This document shows, one piece after another, positions 9,154-19,400 of a DNA stretch of 64,000 nt. Made by a program: the position numbers and the translations under genes. Position 1 is the first letter of the stretch. Each line of letters starts with the position of its first letter. The DNA comes from Pelagomonas calceolata. Lineage: Eukaryota; Sar; Pelagophyceae; Pelagomonadales; Pelagomonadaceae. The DNA lies in assembly GCA_918797485.1 (NCBI GenBank), contig CAKKNE010000002.1:4306501-4370500 (forward strand), given 5' to 3'. The notes under the pieces were generated by a model, which did not search any database, was not told the origin of the DNA, and was given only the letters and a program-made list of their open reading frames with translations.

Positions 9154-9945
9154 ATGCGGCCACCCATCCCACGCTCACGAGCAATTACCTACGCGGGAGC
9201 CGCAGCCGCCTCGGCAGGAGCCGCATGGCTGGCGTACCGGCACCGCCAAAAGCAGGACGCACTGATGACCTGCCGCCTGGAAAGCGTGACGGATTTATCA
9301 CGAGATACGGCCAGGTACCGCTTCGCGACGCCGCGACCGCTCAACTCGACGCCGATGGCGCACGTGCTCGCGGTCGACGAAGGCAATATCCTGCGGCCCT
9401 ACACGCCCGTCGCCGAGAGCGACACGGGTTTTGAGATTGTGGTAAGACGATATGCTGGAGGCTACTTCAGTGACAAGTTCGAGAACCTAAAAGTGGGCGA
9501 GGCGCTGACTTTCAAAGGCCCCGAGCCGACGCTGCCGTACGCCCCGAACGCCTTCGACTGCGTCGCGTTCGTCTGCGGCGGCACGGGCGCGGCGCCGGCG
9601 GTCCAGCTGCTGCGGGCCGCGCTCGCTGATAAAGAAGATACGACGCGCTTCCGCGTGCTCTACTTAGCACGGACAAAACGCGACCAGACGCTGAAGCGCG
9701 ACCTCGACGCGCTCAAATGTGATAGACTAGATCTATTCTGCGCCTGCGACGACGTCGACGGGCTGGTGGACGCGACGATGCTCCGGCGGTGCCTCCCGGC
9801 GCCGTCAGATACGAAAAGCGCGGTCCTCGTGAGCGGGCCGCCCGGGCTCGTGCGGCGCCTCTGCGGCACGATTGATAAGCGAGAGCCCCTCGGCGGCCTC
9901 CTCGCGGAGATGGGCTACGGCGCCCAGGTCGCGCGGCTCGACTAA
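9154..9945 (+). CDS. NADH-cytochrome b5 reductase-like flavoenzyme
   Basis: 263 residues from the ATG at 9154. The open frame extends upstream, but it crosses a promoter element and has no homology. A hydrophobic segment at residues about 11-28 (ITYAGAAAASAGAAWLAY) suggests a membrane anchor, as in cytochrome b5 reductases. The FAD site RPYTPVAE is at about 80. GGYFSDKFENLKVGEALTFK corresponds to the family's G-x-F-S region. The NAD(P)H site is VCGGTGAAPAVQLL, and VLVSGPPGLV matches the C-terminal CGPP-type motif with Ser in place of Cys. Predicted to pass electrons from NAD(P)H to cytochrome b5 or similar haem carriers, for example in lipid desaturation. The stop lies 6 bp from the convergent gene's stop. 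Confidence 0.85.
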   Translation: MRPPIPRSRAITYAGAAAASAGAAWLAYRHRQKQDALMTCRLESVTDLSRDTARYRFATPRPLNSTPMAHVLAVDEGNILRPYTPVAESDTGFEIVVRRYAGGYFSDKFENLKVGEALTFKGPEPTLPYAPNAFDCVAFVCGGTGAAPAVQLLRAALADKEDTTRFRVLYLARTKRDQTLKRDLDALKCDRLDLFCACDDVDGLVDATMLRRCLPAPSDTKSAVLVSGPPGLVRRLCGTIDKREPLGGLLAEMGYGAQVARLD

Positions 9946-9951
9946 TGTCTG

Positions 9952-10452
9952 TTACTTGTGCCCCCTTCGTTCCGCCTTCCGGCGCATCGCCTCGGCCCAG
10001 GCCCCGAAGTCGTCGCATTGTCGTAATAATGTAACGACTTCCGCCGTGGACGCCCGCGCCCAGGACCAGCCCGGCGAGTCGTCGACCTTCCTTAATTGGT
10101 CGACGAACTCCTCGGCGCCGAAGTTCTTCTCCTTGAGCACGGAGTCCAGCCGGTCCTCGACGAGTTTCCGGAACTCGCCGTGCAGCGCCGACTGGCTCAG
10201 CGAGTGCTCGTCGCTGTCCCAGTCCTCTCCCTCAATTGCTCTCCGCTCGAGCGCGTTGATCGCATCCCTAAACGACTGCCCGCCCTTCGACTCGTCGGCG
10301 TCGGCGTCGGCGTCGTAGCCGTCGCCGTCGTCCAGTAAATCCTCCAGCTCGCCGACGACGTCGACGACGACGTCGACCCATTCCTCGGCGGTCGCCGTCT
10401 CGCGCTCGAAGCGGGCCTCCATCTCCTTCTCGTCCTCGTTGTCGCTCGGCAT
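9952..10452 (-). CDS. Small acidic protein, possibly BART-domain/CFAP36-like
   Basis: 166 residues from an ATG. The N-terminal half is very acidic (VVVDVVGELEDLLDDGDG, DADADADE). The centre (EFRKLVEDRLDSVLKEKNFG, then AEEFVDQLRK) resembles the last helices of the BART domain that binds ARL2/ARL3 in ARL2BP and CFAP36. The C-terminus is FGAWAEAMRRKAERRG. A ciliary or ARL-related role would fit the flagellar genes elsewhere in the window, but the resemblance is short and unverified. It abuts the reductase gene tail to tail. Confidence 0.5.
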   Translation of the reverse strand: MPSDNEDEKEMEARFERETATAEEWVDVVVDVVGELEDLLDDGDGYDADADADESKGGQSFRDAINALERRAIEGEDWDSDEHSLSQSALHGEFRKLVEDRLDSVLKEKNFGAEEFVDQLRKVDDSPGWSWARASTAEVVTLLRQCDDFGAWAEAMRRKAERRGHK

Positions 10453-10482
10453 GGTGGCAGCTCGCGCTCAGAGAGAAGGGAG

Positions 10483-12444
10483 ATGGGAGTACGGACTCAG
10501 GACGAGCCCGGGGCAGCCTTACGAGGCTCAGAACGGCGCGCAGACGGCCGTGCTCTGCCGCCGCTGCGAGAGCCCGTTCGGGTCTTTCACAGCGCGCCCC
10601 ATCGCAAAAGCGCTGCGTGCCGGCCGTTCCGTGCTCGAAGCGGCGGCACAGTGCATGCTGAGGCTGCCCGCATGGCGGCGCGCGCGCGCGACGAATGCAC
10701 GGTCAACGATGAAGACGCATGCGCCACCATTAGGCTGCGGCTCGTCGGCGTCACGCGAAGCGAGGTGCAGGTGGCCTGCGCGCCGCGGTGCGTCGAAGTG
10801 CGCGTCGGCGGCGCCAAGCCGCGGGTCTTCGTGATTGATCTGCCGGGCGACGTTGCGGACAACCCGGTGTGCGCGTTCCGTGACGGCGACGACAGCGCAA
10901 TAGCGCTCCGCATCACGGTCGCGAAGGTGCAATCGGGCTCGTGGACGGAAAGCATCCGCGTGCGGCGGCGGCGCGTCCGGGAGTCCCCCGCGGCGCGGGC
11001 CGGCGAGGTGAGCGAGCCGGCGCCGCGCCGGCCCGTCGAAGACGCTTCTCCGAGCGACGCCGAACTCATCCGGCGGCTCGTGGACCTGCTCAGCGGCCCC
11101 GTTCCACCGCCGCCGCCGCGCCGCACCGGACTGCTCGGGCGCCTGCGAAGCGCGGTACGGCGCGTGGTCGATGCCGCTTGCAGCGTATTTGCGCGTTTCG
11201 GCCGCGCGTGGACGCGGATCGGCTGGCGACCCGCAGCGGCTGCCCCGAGGACCCGCGCCATTTCGCGACCGCCGGCGCTGCTCCTGGCGCTGCCCGAGGA
11301 CCTCCTCGTGGTGGCGCTCGCGCGATGCCCCCTGCGCGACCACGCGGCCCTCGCGCGGACGTGCCACGACTTTCGCCGCATCGTCGTCGCGCCTACCTTT
11401 GCGCGGACGCGCCGGCGCCTCGGCGTCGCCGAGGTGGTCGTGGCGATTTCCGGCGGGCGCGACCGACCCCTGCGTTGGTCGCGCACCAGCGCTGATACGT
11501 CCGCGGGGGCACTGTACTACACGAACGGCTCTCGGCGCGCTCTTGCCGACCTGCCGGCGCGGCGGTATGGAGCGATCGCTGGTTTCATCGGCGCGGAGCT
11601 GGTCGTCGTCGGCGGTTTCCTCGAGGACAACAGAAGCACAAACTCGTGCGTCTCGCGGAACCTGCGCCTGGACGCGCCCACGACAGAGTGGCGACGGTTC
11701 CCGGCGACGGCGTCGCCGCGCGGCAACTGCGCCGGCGGTGTGGTCCATGCGCCGGGCCCGCGCCTCGTGGTGGCCGGCGGGGTCGGCCAGGCGAAGCAGT
11801 TGCGGCAGGGAAGCCTCACAGCGCCGCATAATGTCGTCGAAGCCTTCGACCCGGCGACTCGGCGGTGGTCGCGCCGAACCCCCATGCCGGTACCCGTCTG
11901 CGCCGCCGCGTCCGCGGCCGACGGCCACCGCTTGTTTGTTGTTGGCGGTCAGATGGAGGAGCGGTTCACGGCATGCGGAATACTCCAGATCTACGACGCG
12001 CGCGCGGACACGTGGAGTCTTGGCGCGCCGCTGCCGGTGCCGACCTGGGGCGCGAGTGCCACCGTCATCAACGGTCGATTGGTCGTGGCGGGCGGCTGGC
12101 TCGCCGACGGCGCGCGCACACAGGCGAGTCGTTTATGTTGGATCTACAACCCCAGTGTCGACGCTTGGAGCCAAATGCCACCACTGAGTGATCCGGCGGC
12201 GATGTACACCCCCCTGCCCACGGCGATTGCCCCCGACACGCCCTACAATCGGCTCGTGCGGGCCGAGCTCGACCGCGCGGCGGCGGACGTGGCGGCCAAC
12301 GAGCCCCGGCCCGCGCCCGCGCCCGGGTTGTTTCACGTCACGACGCTGCCGTGGCTTTTGGACGAAGGGGGTCGGCACCCCGAGCGAATTTTCGAGAAAT
12401 CGGATTTCCGGCTCGCCGCGGCCGCGGCCGTCTCGGAGCTTTAG
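10483..12444 (+). CDS. CS-like, F-box and Kelch-repeat protein
   Basis: The longest frame starts at ATG 10483, only 30 bp from the divergent gene's start. The in-frame ATG at 10672 (MAARARDECTV) is the more likely start, giving 590 residues. Residues about 80-150 of the long form resemble a CS/HSP20-like beta fold (ATIRLRLVGVTRSEVQV, FVIDLPGDVADNPVCAF, ALRITVAKV). An F-box follows at about 263-305 (LLALPEDLLVVALARCPL, LARTCHDFRRIV). Kelch blades then run to the end (RRYGAIAGFIGAELVVVGG, PRLVVAGGVGQ, HRLFVVGGQM, GRLVVAGGWL). F-box/Kelch proteins are SCF adaptors; the CS-like N-terminus is unusual for them. Confidence 0.7.
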   Translation: MGVRTQDEPGAALRGSERRADGRALPPLREPVRVFHSAPHRKSAACRPFRARSGGTVHAEAARMAARARDECTVNDEDACATIRLRLVGVTRSEVQVACAPRCVEVRVGGAKPRVFVIDLPGDVADNPVCAFRDGDDSAIALRITVAKVQSGSWTESIRVRRRRVRESPAARAGEVSEPAPRRPVEDASPSDAELIRRLVDLLSGPVPPPPPRRTGLLGRLRSAVRRVVDAACSVFARFGRAWTRIGWRPAAAAPRTRAISRPPALLLALPEDLLVVALARCPLRDHAALARTCHDFRRIVVAPTFARTRRRLGVAEVVVAISGGRDRPLRWSRTSADTSAGALYYTNGSRRALADLPARRYGAIAGFIGAELVVVGGFLEDNRSTNSCVSRNLRLDAPTTEWRRFPATASPRGNCAGGVVHAPGPRLVVAGGVGQAKQLRQGSLTAPHNVVEAFDPATRRWSRRTPMPVPVCAAASAADGHRLFVVGGQMEERFTACGILQIYDARADTWSLGAPLPVPTWGASATVINGRLVVAGGWLADGARTQASRLCWIYNPSVDAWSQMPPLSDPAAMYTPLPTAIAPDTPYNRLVRAELDRAAADVAANEPRPAPAPGLFHVTTLPWLLDEGGRHPERIFEKSDFRLAAAAAVSEL

Positions 12445-12455
12445 TTAATTATGTT

Positions 12456-13007
12456 TCAAGTTTTACCCTTCGGCCGCCGCCAGCCCGAGAGCCAATGACT
12501 ACGCCGCCCCGAGCTCGCGGGCGCGTCGTCCTCGGAGTCGTCCTCCGTCGTCCTCCGGCGAGGGATGTCGGGCTCGATGTACGCCTTCGGGTACAAGCCC
12601 TCGCCGGACGCGTTCCGCACCTCGTGGTAGCCCTTCTCCGGCCCGCAGTCGGCCTCGAGCACTTGGACCTTTTGTCCCGCGACGACGTCGGTCAGCGCGA
12701 GCGGCCCGTCGAAGGCGGCCACCGTGTCGACGCGGCGCACGATCGTCGCCGAGAACTGGGGCTTGCGATCGGAGAACTTCGGCTTATTCTCTTGTTGCTG
12801 TCGCAACTTCTTCTCGTCCTGACCTAGCTGCGTCAGCGCCATGCGCACCTCGCCGAGGGCCGCGGCCTTCTGGTCGCGCCGGTGCTCGTCCCAGGCCATC
12901 GCTGCGGACGTGGCGACGCCGAGGGCGCCAGCACCAATCAAAAAGTTGCCGTTGCGCCAGTTCGTGACGAGCGTGCGGCGGAGCGTTGGTGCCAGCCAGA
13001 GGACCAT
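12456..13007 (-). CDS. SH3-like domain protein with N-terminal membrane segment
   Basis: The ATG at 13005-13007 gives MVLWLAPTLRRTLVTNWRNG, a basic leader that could direct mitochondrial import. A hydrophobic stretch follows at residues about 22-40 (FLIGAGALGVATSAAMAW), then a short coiled coil (RMALTQLGQDEKKLRQQQ). The domain at about 85-145 has SH3 character (AAFDGPLALTDVVAGQKV, EGLYPKAYIEP, where an ALYDF...ELSF...GDxI pattern and a G-x-P-xxYV end are usual). Likely an organelle-membrane adaptor. The stop lies 11 bp from the convergent Kelch gene's stop. Confidence 0.55.
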   Translation of the reverse strand: MVLWLAPTLRRTLVTNWRNGNFLIGAGALGVATSAAMAWDEHRRDQKAAALGEVRMALTQLGQDEKKLRQQQENKPKFSDRKPQFSATIVRRVDTVAAFDGPLALTDVVAGQKVQVLEADCGPEKGYHEVRNASGEGLYPKAYIEPDIPRRRTTEDDSEDDAPASSGRRSHWLSGWRRPKGKT

Positions 13008-13414
13008 GCTTCGACGACTGCAGTGGTTTGGCTTTGCCACAGTGGCAAGGCTGCACGCTGCTGTGCGAGCTGTAATCAGTCGCGATGCCGCGTTCCTGAG
13101 ATAGAGAAGGATCTATGCGATCTGTCGCAGGCGTTAGACGCCTCACGGATGCAGTTCGGAGCGCGCACGAGCGCTGAAAGAGCCACCTCGGCAGCCACAC
13201 GCTGCTTGCTAGTGCCTCACAGGCCGCTAGTAAAATGAATGGTCCACGCGCCACCCACGCCTCAAACGAAGCATCCACGAGCGAGGAACCCCGTCGGGCG
13301 GCGCCGGAGCGAAGCGAGCGCAGGCCAAACGCGGTGCCCCAGCGCGCATTGGGCAGCCACAAAACAGCCATGGCTCGCCCGCATAGATGATGAAGAGTCA
13401 TTGAAACAACTACT
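13008..13414. other. Divergent intergenic region
   Basis: This 407-bp gap separates the SH3-like gene from the giant gene. It holds CTAG element copy 3. Otherwise no gene or repeat was seen. Confidence 0.5.
13209..13230 (+). promoter_or_regulatory. CTAG-N14-CTAG upstream element, copy 3
   Basis: Reads CTAGTGCCTCACAGGCCG then CTAG, with GCTTG in front. It lies 184 bp upstream of the 2,775-codon gene and points toward it. Confidence 0.55.
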
Positions 13415-16400
13415 ATGAAGCAGTCGGGGCGCGACGCGCGGCCGACGAGTCCGCCGCGGCGGCTCCCCTCCATTTATGGCACCTTGCGGAGAGTAGCGCG
13501 GCTCCACCGCGGCTGGGCGCCGCCGGTACCCGAGACGAAGAAGCCGCCTCCCAAGTTGACAAAGAAGCCGCCGCCGTTGACGCTCGAACGGTTGGCGCCG
13601 CCGACGCCGCCCGCGCGGGACGCCTTGCGGGAGCTCCACGAGGAGCTGCAGGCTGATCTAGAACCGCACAAACGACGCGTACGCTTGCAAGGCGTTGCTG
13701 CCTTGCCAGGACATTATCTGTTAAGGACGGGCATCAAGGTTTATAGGAGGTCGAAGCTAGCTCCGGCGCTACAAAGGCTATGCTATAGAATACCTTCCCT
13801 GAAGGCCGCGGCCATTGAAACCTGCTACCTGAACGCGCGTCGACGGTGGGTCGACGTACGCATCGTGGAGGTCATCATACGACAGCGGCGGCTCGAAGCC
13901 TACGAAGCTGCGCGGAACGCGGCCCAGCAATATTTTAGGAGGTGCTGGAACACGTTTCGATTACGACGACGACTACTCGCGAGGAGCCGCATCCCCGGCA
14001 TCGTGAGAGAGGTGGCAGCTCAAGCGGAGAAAGGATTGGTGCTCCAGAAGATCTGGCGGCGCGTGTGTGGACGAGCCAAGGCCAACAAGCTAGCAAGAAA
14101 GATCCTAGCTGAGGAATTGATGCGGTATCATATAGGAGCGAGTGAAAACGCGCGCATCCAGCGGTACTTCCAGGAGGACGACGACTACTATGAAACGAGG
14201 AACGAGCCGTGGGAAGACCCTAACAGTTTCGTCACGTTCGTCCACTTGGCGGGTGTGGGCGTCGTCCACACGGACTTTGTACTCACGACGGGCGCGCGAG
14301 CGCTCTTTGCGGCCGCGCAACGAAACGCGGACGTCGCGTTCTACCGAGACCTCCCGGACTGGCGGAAGTGCCTCCGAGGTGCTAGAATAGTCGAGTCCTA
14401 CCGCCACATGCGCGACGCCTGTTACGCGGCGGACAAGGCGGTCAAGGCCAACAACCAGCGGGAGATGGTCGCGATGAGTATCGAAGAAAAACGTACGGTG
14501 CAAGCGGACGCGCTAGCGCTGGACATGGACGCTTGTGCGGCAGAACGAGTAGCCCAAGAAGCTGTTCGTATTTTGAGAGAGAATGACATGAATGCGTGGC
14601 ACGCGTGGCTCGAGGAGCAGAAAAAACGGGACCACGAGGCCTTTCGGGGCGAGAGCGAGAAGGAGGCCTGGCTCAAGCACCGCACTGGGGAATCATCGCC
14701 CTTGAGACAAGCAACTTTAACGAATTACGAGATGTACCACGACGAGGAAATGGAGGAGAAACGCCTGTTGGGCCAATTACCCGAGCAGATGGAGTGCCAA
14801 TGTATGTACCTCGAGGAGCAGCGGTTGCGAGCGATAGCTTTCACTCTGGTAAGAAGGGAGCGCAAGCGGGAGGCTGTTCAGTTGGAGGCGATGCGGCGCG
14901 AGGAAGTTATTCAAAGGGACTACGAGGCGCGACTCGTCGTGCTGGAGCAGCGACGTCAAGCTACTCGACGAGAAGTTGTCAAACAGAGCGACAACCTGTT
15001 CAAGCGGGCTCGCGTGGCTATTGCGCGAGGTGGCTTGGCGGCGCAGCGGTGGTTCCGCGCCTTTACGTTGTGGGAGGAGAACGTCGCCCTGGCGGAAAGG
15101 AGGGCCATGGAAACTGAAGACCTTGAGAAGCTTGTACTGAGGTCCTACGAGCACTGGTGCTGCGCCTTTGATGAAGCCCAAACGGCGGACAACATCTGTG
15201 CGCGGAAGCACGCTCTACACGCTATAAGTGAATATGTCTGGCAGGATGCCGTCGACGCGGCGAAGGCTGCCCAAGACACGATTCCAGGACTCCAGGACAT
15301 AGCTCAAAAGTCGATAAAACCCATCAAAACGGCCAAGTTGGATTTGAGAGCCGCGGAGAGCGACCTCGCCGAGGCCCAGATCGATAGGGATAAAAAACTG
15401 AAGAAGAAGGGCAAGCCCTTGAAACTCGCCGAGAAGAAGTTAATTGAGGTCCAAGCGACGCGAGACGCCGTCGCTCAAAGGCTGGAGGACTGCAAGTGGG
15501 AGAAAGTGCGCTCCGAGTTCACGGTCGAGGCGGCGGAGGCGGCAGCCTTAGCTTTAGAGAACGCCGTCCCCTTCCGGAGGGCCGAGGCGAACGTTTGTAA
15601 AGTGGAGGCCGTGAAGGCTCTAAGGGTGTTGGGTATGGCCAAATTATCTGAAAGAACGGGCGAGGCCGACTACGTGTATCGGAGGTGTGTTTATGTGGAG
15701 CAACGTTCCGAGCTACCGACGGCGTTCGGACTGCTGCTGTTCCGGAAAAGACAGAGTATCAGAGTGAGACAACACGTCGAGAGCGAGGCGCGCTTCGCCG
15801 CGGAGCAGCAGAACGAGGCTCGCGACTATTATGAAAAGTACGTCGCAGAACCACCACCACCACCACCGCCTCCTCTCGTGCCTCCTTTGAAGATCGGCGC
15901 CATCATCCGCGCCCACTACTTCCAGTTCCGGGCCGAGGCGCGCATCGCCCAGCAGGCCTGGGACGCGAGAGCGTCTAGACTAAAACTGAGGCGGTGCCGG
16001 CTGCGACGGGATGAAGCCGCAAAGCGGTTCTTTAGTGCAAGGGCAAACGAGTGGCGCGCGAAGAGTCAGATGTGTTTGTGGAGAGCGAAGCAGCGCATCG
16101 CGAAGCCCAAGACGCGGTTGGAACGCCAGAAGTACGCTTCTCAAATTACCTTCTACCACGAGCGCAGCGAGGAATGCGAAGACGAGCACGCGCGAGCATC
16201 CGATTCTCTGAGAGACGCGCTGGACGAGGAAATCATCGCGTTGCTCGATGCCTTCAAGGCGCATCCTACCACGCCGAAACTAGCGCCTTCACTAAAATCG
16301 GCGGCGAAGCTACTCCGGTCCAAATTAACAACGGTGGTCGAAGCCCCCGCGCCGCCGTTCCCCTGGTTCGACTTCTCTTCATTATGCGCGCCGGCGCCGT

Positions 16401-19400
16401 CGGTGGGCGCGCCCTGGGGCTGGTGGTGGGGCTCCCTGTGCGCCCCGGCGCCGGCGCCCTACGGGTCGCTCTGCGCGCCGGCGCCGGCGCCCTACGGCTG
16501 GTGCGCGCCCGCACCGGCACCTGCACTATTGACCATCGAGGCCGAGGTGCCGTCGCAGCCGCCGTCGCCGAAACTCAAAAACTGTAGCAATGCCCCGGTC
16601 TTCGACGCCGCGCCGGCCCCGGCGCCCGAGGGTGAACCTCCAGAACTCCTCGTGATGGGGTGTGAGCTGGGTGCGGGCATCGCCAAAAAGGTCATTCATA
16701 TTGGTGAGACAAGGGCCTACGTCCTCGAGCGGTTCCAAGGCACTAAATTCGTCGTGCCGGCGGAGACGTGCGAGCGCCTGCCGACCGGCGGCGAAGTTGT
16801 CACCGAAGTCTTGGAGAGGATGCGCTTCTGGTTTTTGGACGAGAAGGAACGCCAATACCAAGAACGGTGCCTCATGGTGACCCAGGAGGCTTTTGAGAAA
16901 GAAAGGTTATTCTGGGAGGCGGAACACGCGAGGGTAGGCGAATACACGAGACGGGAGCGGCGATTACTGTTAGAGGCCTTTTCGCGCAACCGAAGGAAAG
17001 CAGCAGCACCGCCGCCGAAACCGAAGCAGTGGAAGTTCATCCCAAGGGCGCCTCCTAGTTTCAATACTCCAAGAACGCCATCCAAGACGGATGATTGCGA
17101 GTGGCTCCATGAGAAGCTGCGGAGATTAAGGCATTTGGAAAAGGCCTGGCGCGAGCGCAACGATTCACATTTAAGAGCGGTGTGTCGCCGGCATTCTATC
17201 GAGTACGATACGGGCCGGCTGCCGTACGCCGATGAGTCGAGTGAGCTCCTGGAATTACTATCAAAGGTAGGGTGCTACGTCGACCTGGCCATTGTGGCCG
17301 TGCTACCGCGCAAATACCTGAAGGTCGAGTCCTTCCTGAAGAAGGTTTTAACAAGATTGCTACTCGGTTTCCAGCTCCGCAAACAAGGAGATGCGTTTCA
17401 ACAATGGTTAGAGAAGGACTGGGAGCTCTTCTATTCCATTGACGAGGCGCCCGCGCCGGCACCGTCACCAGCGCCGGCGCCGGCGCCCTACGGCTTTTGT
17501 ACTCCGGCGCCGGCGCCGGCGCCGGCGCCGGCGGATGCCCTCACGACAGTACGGGTCTCCACTCAAATAACGTTGGATGGCGTCGTCGCCGCCTTCAATT
17601 ATGATGGAGGACAGCAGGCGGCCTTCGCGCTGGCGGTCCTAGATGGTGCCATTCACTTCGATGATATCATAGATATCGTTGTAAGGCGGGAGGCCGGCTG
17701 GCCGCCTGCTAGACCCGTGCCGGGCGTCGTCTCCTTTACGGGACTCGCTCATATATACGACGTCGAGGACCCCGCGGAGATCGCGGCGGAAGCTTTAAAT
17801 AGATCCACGGAATCACTGGAGGAGGCGCTCACCGACGGGAGCTTCCTGACGTCATTGCAAGGGCACCCCGCGTTCGCTGATATAAGAGTGGACCTGGACG
17901 CGACGCTACCGTTGGAGGCCACGGTCGCTTACGACGTCTACATACCACCGGCGCCGGCGCCCGCGCCCGCGCCGGCGCCCGCGCCAGCACCGGCGCCCGC
18001 GCCATCACCAGCACCAGCACCCGGCGAAGCGCCGGCCCCCGCCTTCGTCACGTCGTTGGAGGCCGAGGCCCTCGTGTTTCCGCCGGGCGAACGGCCGCCG
18101 ACGCTCAAGGAGCTCTTCGGTGCGAAGCTCCCGGGCACCTACGAGGCCTTTTGCGCCGGCGAGATTGGGGGAGAGGAGCTCTGGGAGCGCTACTTTGTGG
18201 AAGCATCAACACTGGCGGAGACGATGGCGTCAGAGGCTTGCAAGGAAGTGAGTGGAAGGAAGGGTTGCGTCACGAAGGCCGGCGAGGCCGCGGGAAGGGC
18301 GCGAGAAAAACTGGACGCCTGGTTTGAGGTCGACGACGAGGTCGAGGTCACGCAAGGCGAGCAAGTCGGGGAATTCGGCGTCGTCCAACTCGTAGACCAG
18401 TACGGCTGGGTCACCGCGCGTTTAGATGCCAAGCCCTACCCCATCAAGGTCAAGTACACCGACTTAAAATGGGTGCCCCCGAAGCCGCCTTTGCCACCCG
18501 GATGGAGCGAGCTCATCGATTCCGACTCTGGTTCTAAGTACTACCAGCACGAGAACGGAGACTCGGCGTGGGAGCGGCCCTTTTTGTATAGTATTGGTGA
18601 CAAGGTCGACGTCTTATATCAGCACGGAGCCGTGTACTACGCGGGGACCATCTCTCAAATCTCGCACCGGGGTTTATATGACATTGCTTATGATAATTTG
18701 CAAGACAGAGTCTTCCGCAACGACACGGAGGACTGGGTCGACGACGACCGGGCGCGGGCTGTCGCGGCGACCGAGCGCATGCGCACGGCGCTCGAAAGTG
18801 CGCGGGCGCGTCGCGAGGTTTTGAAGGATGAGTGCCTTGCAATGAAGGCGGCGGCGGACGCGTTTGCATTGTTAAATCCGGAGGAGCCCGAGCCTCAGGT
18901 CCTGGAGGCGGAGGCGGTCGAGGCGGATGCCGTGGTTGCCGCGGCGGTCGCCGCCGACGCCATGGCCGCACTAACGCCTCTTTCGCCGAAGGAGCACTAC
19001 GAAACTATAACCGCGTTACACGAGGCGGCCCAGCTTGAAGTGGAAACGCTCTGCGATCGCCTGGCGGCGGCCGAGAACGACCTTGTAGTAACACCGGGAG
19101 CAAAACCCCACACAGTGACCATCGACGGCGCGTCATTTGTCCTCGCGGCCGGGCCCGAAGCCGACGAATCTGAGGAAGGCGTCCAGGAGTTTATGATGAG
19201 ACGGCACGAGGTGCCTCCGAAAAAGCTGAAGCTCGGGCTCTTCGGTTCCACTAGACTCGGCAAGTGGCGTGCCAAGGCCGTCGAGGCCGCGGCGCCCGAG
19301 TCTATTGAAGAGGCGCCGGCGCCGGCGCCCTCTCCAGCACCGGCGCCGCCGCCGCCGCTCCCTTCAATCTCGATACCGGAACCCAATGCATGGGTCCACG

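Noticed and set aside
10528-11928. 466-codon minus-strand frame opposite the Kelch gene
   Set aside because: Low-complexity Arg/Ala sequence without domain character. The plus strand has F-box and Kelch motifs.
17500-18040. GC-rich alternating CCGGCG tracts as a non-coding microsatellite
   Set aside because: They lie inside an intact 8.3-kb frame and encode Ala-Pro linkers with synonymous variation, so they are coding.
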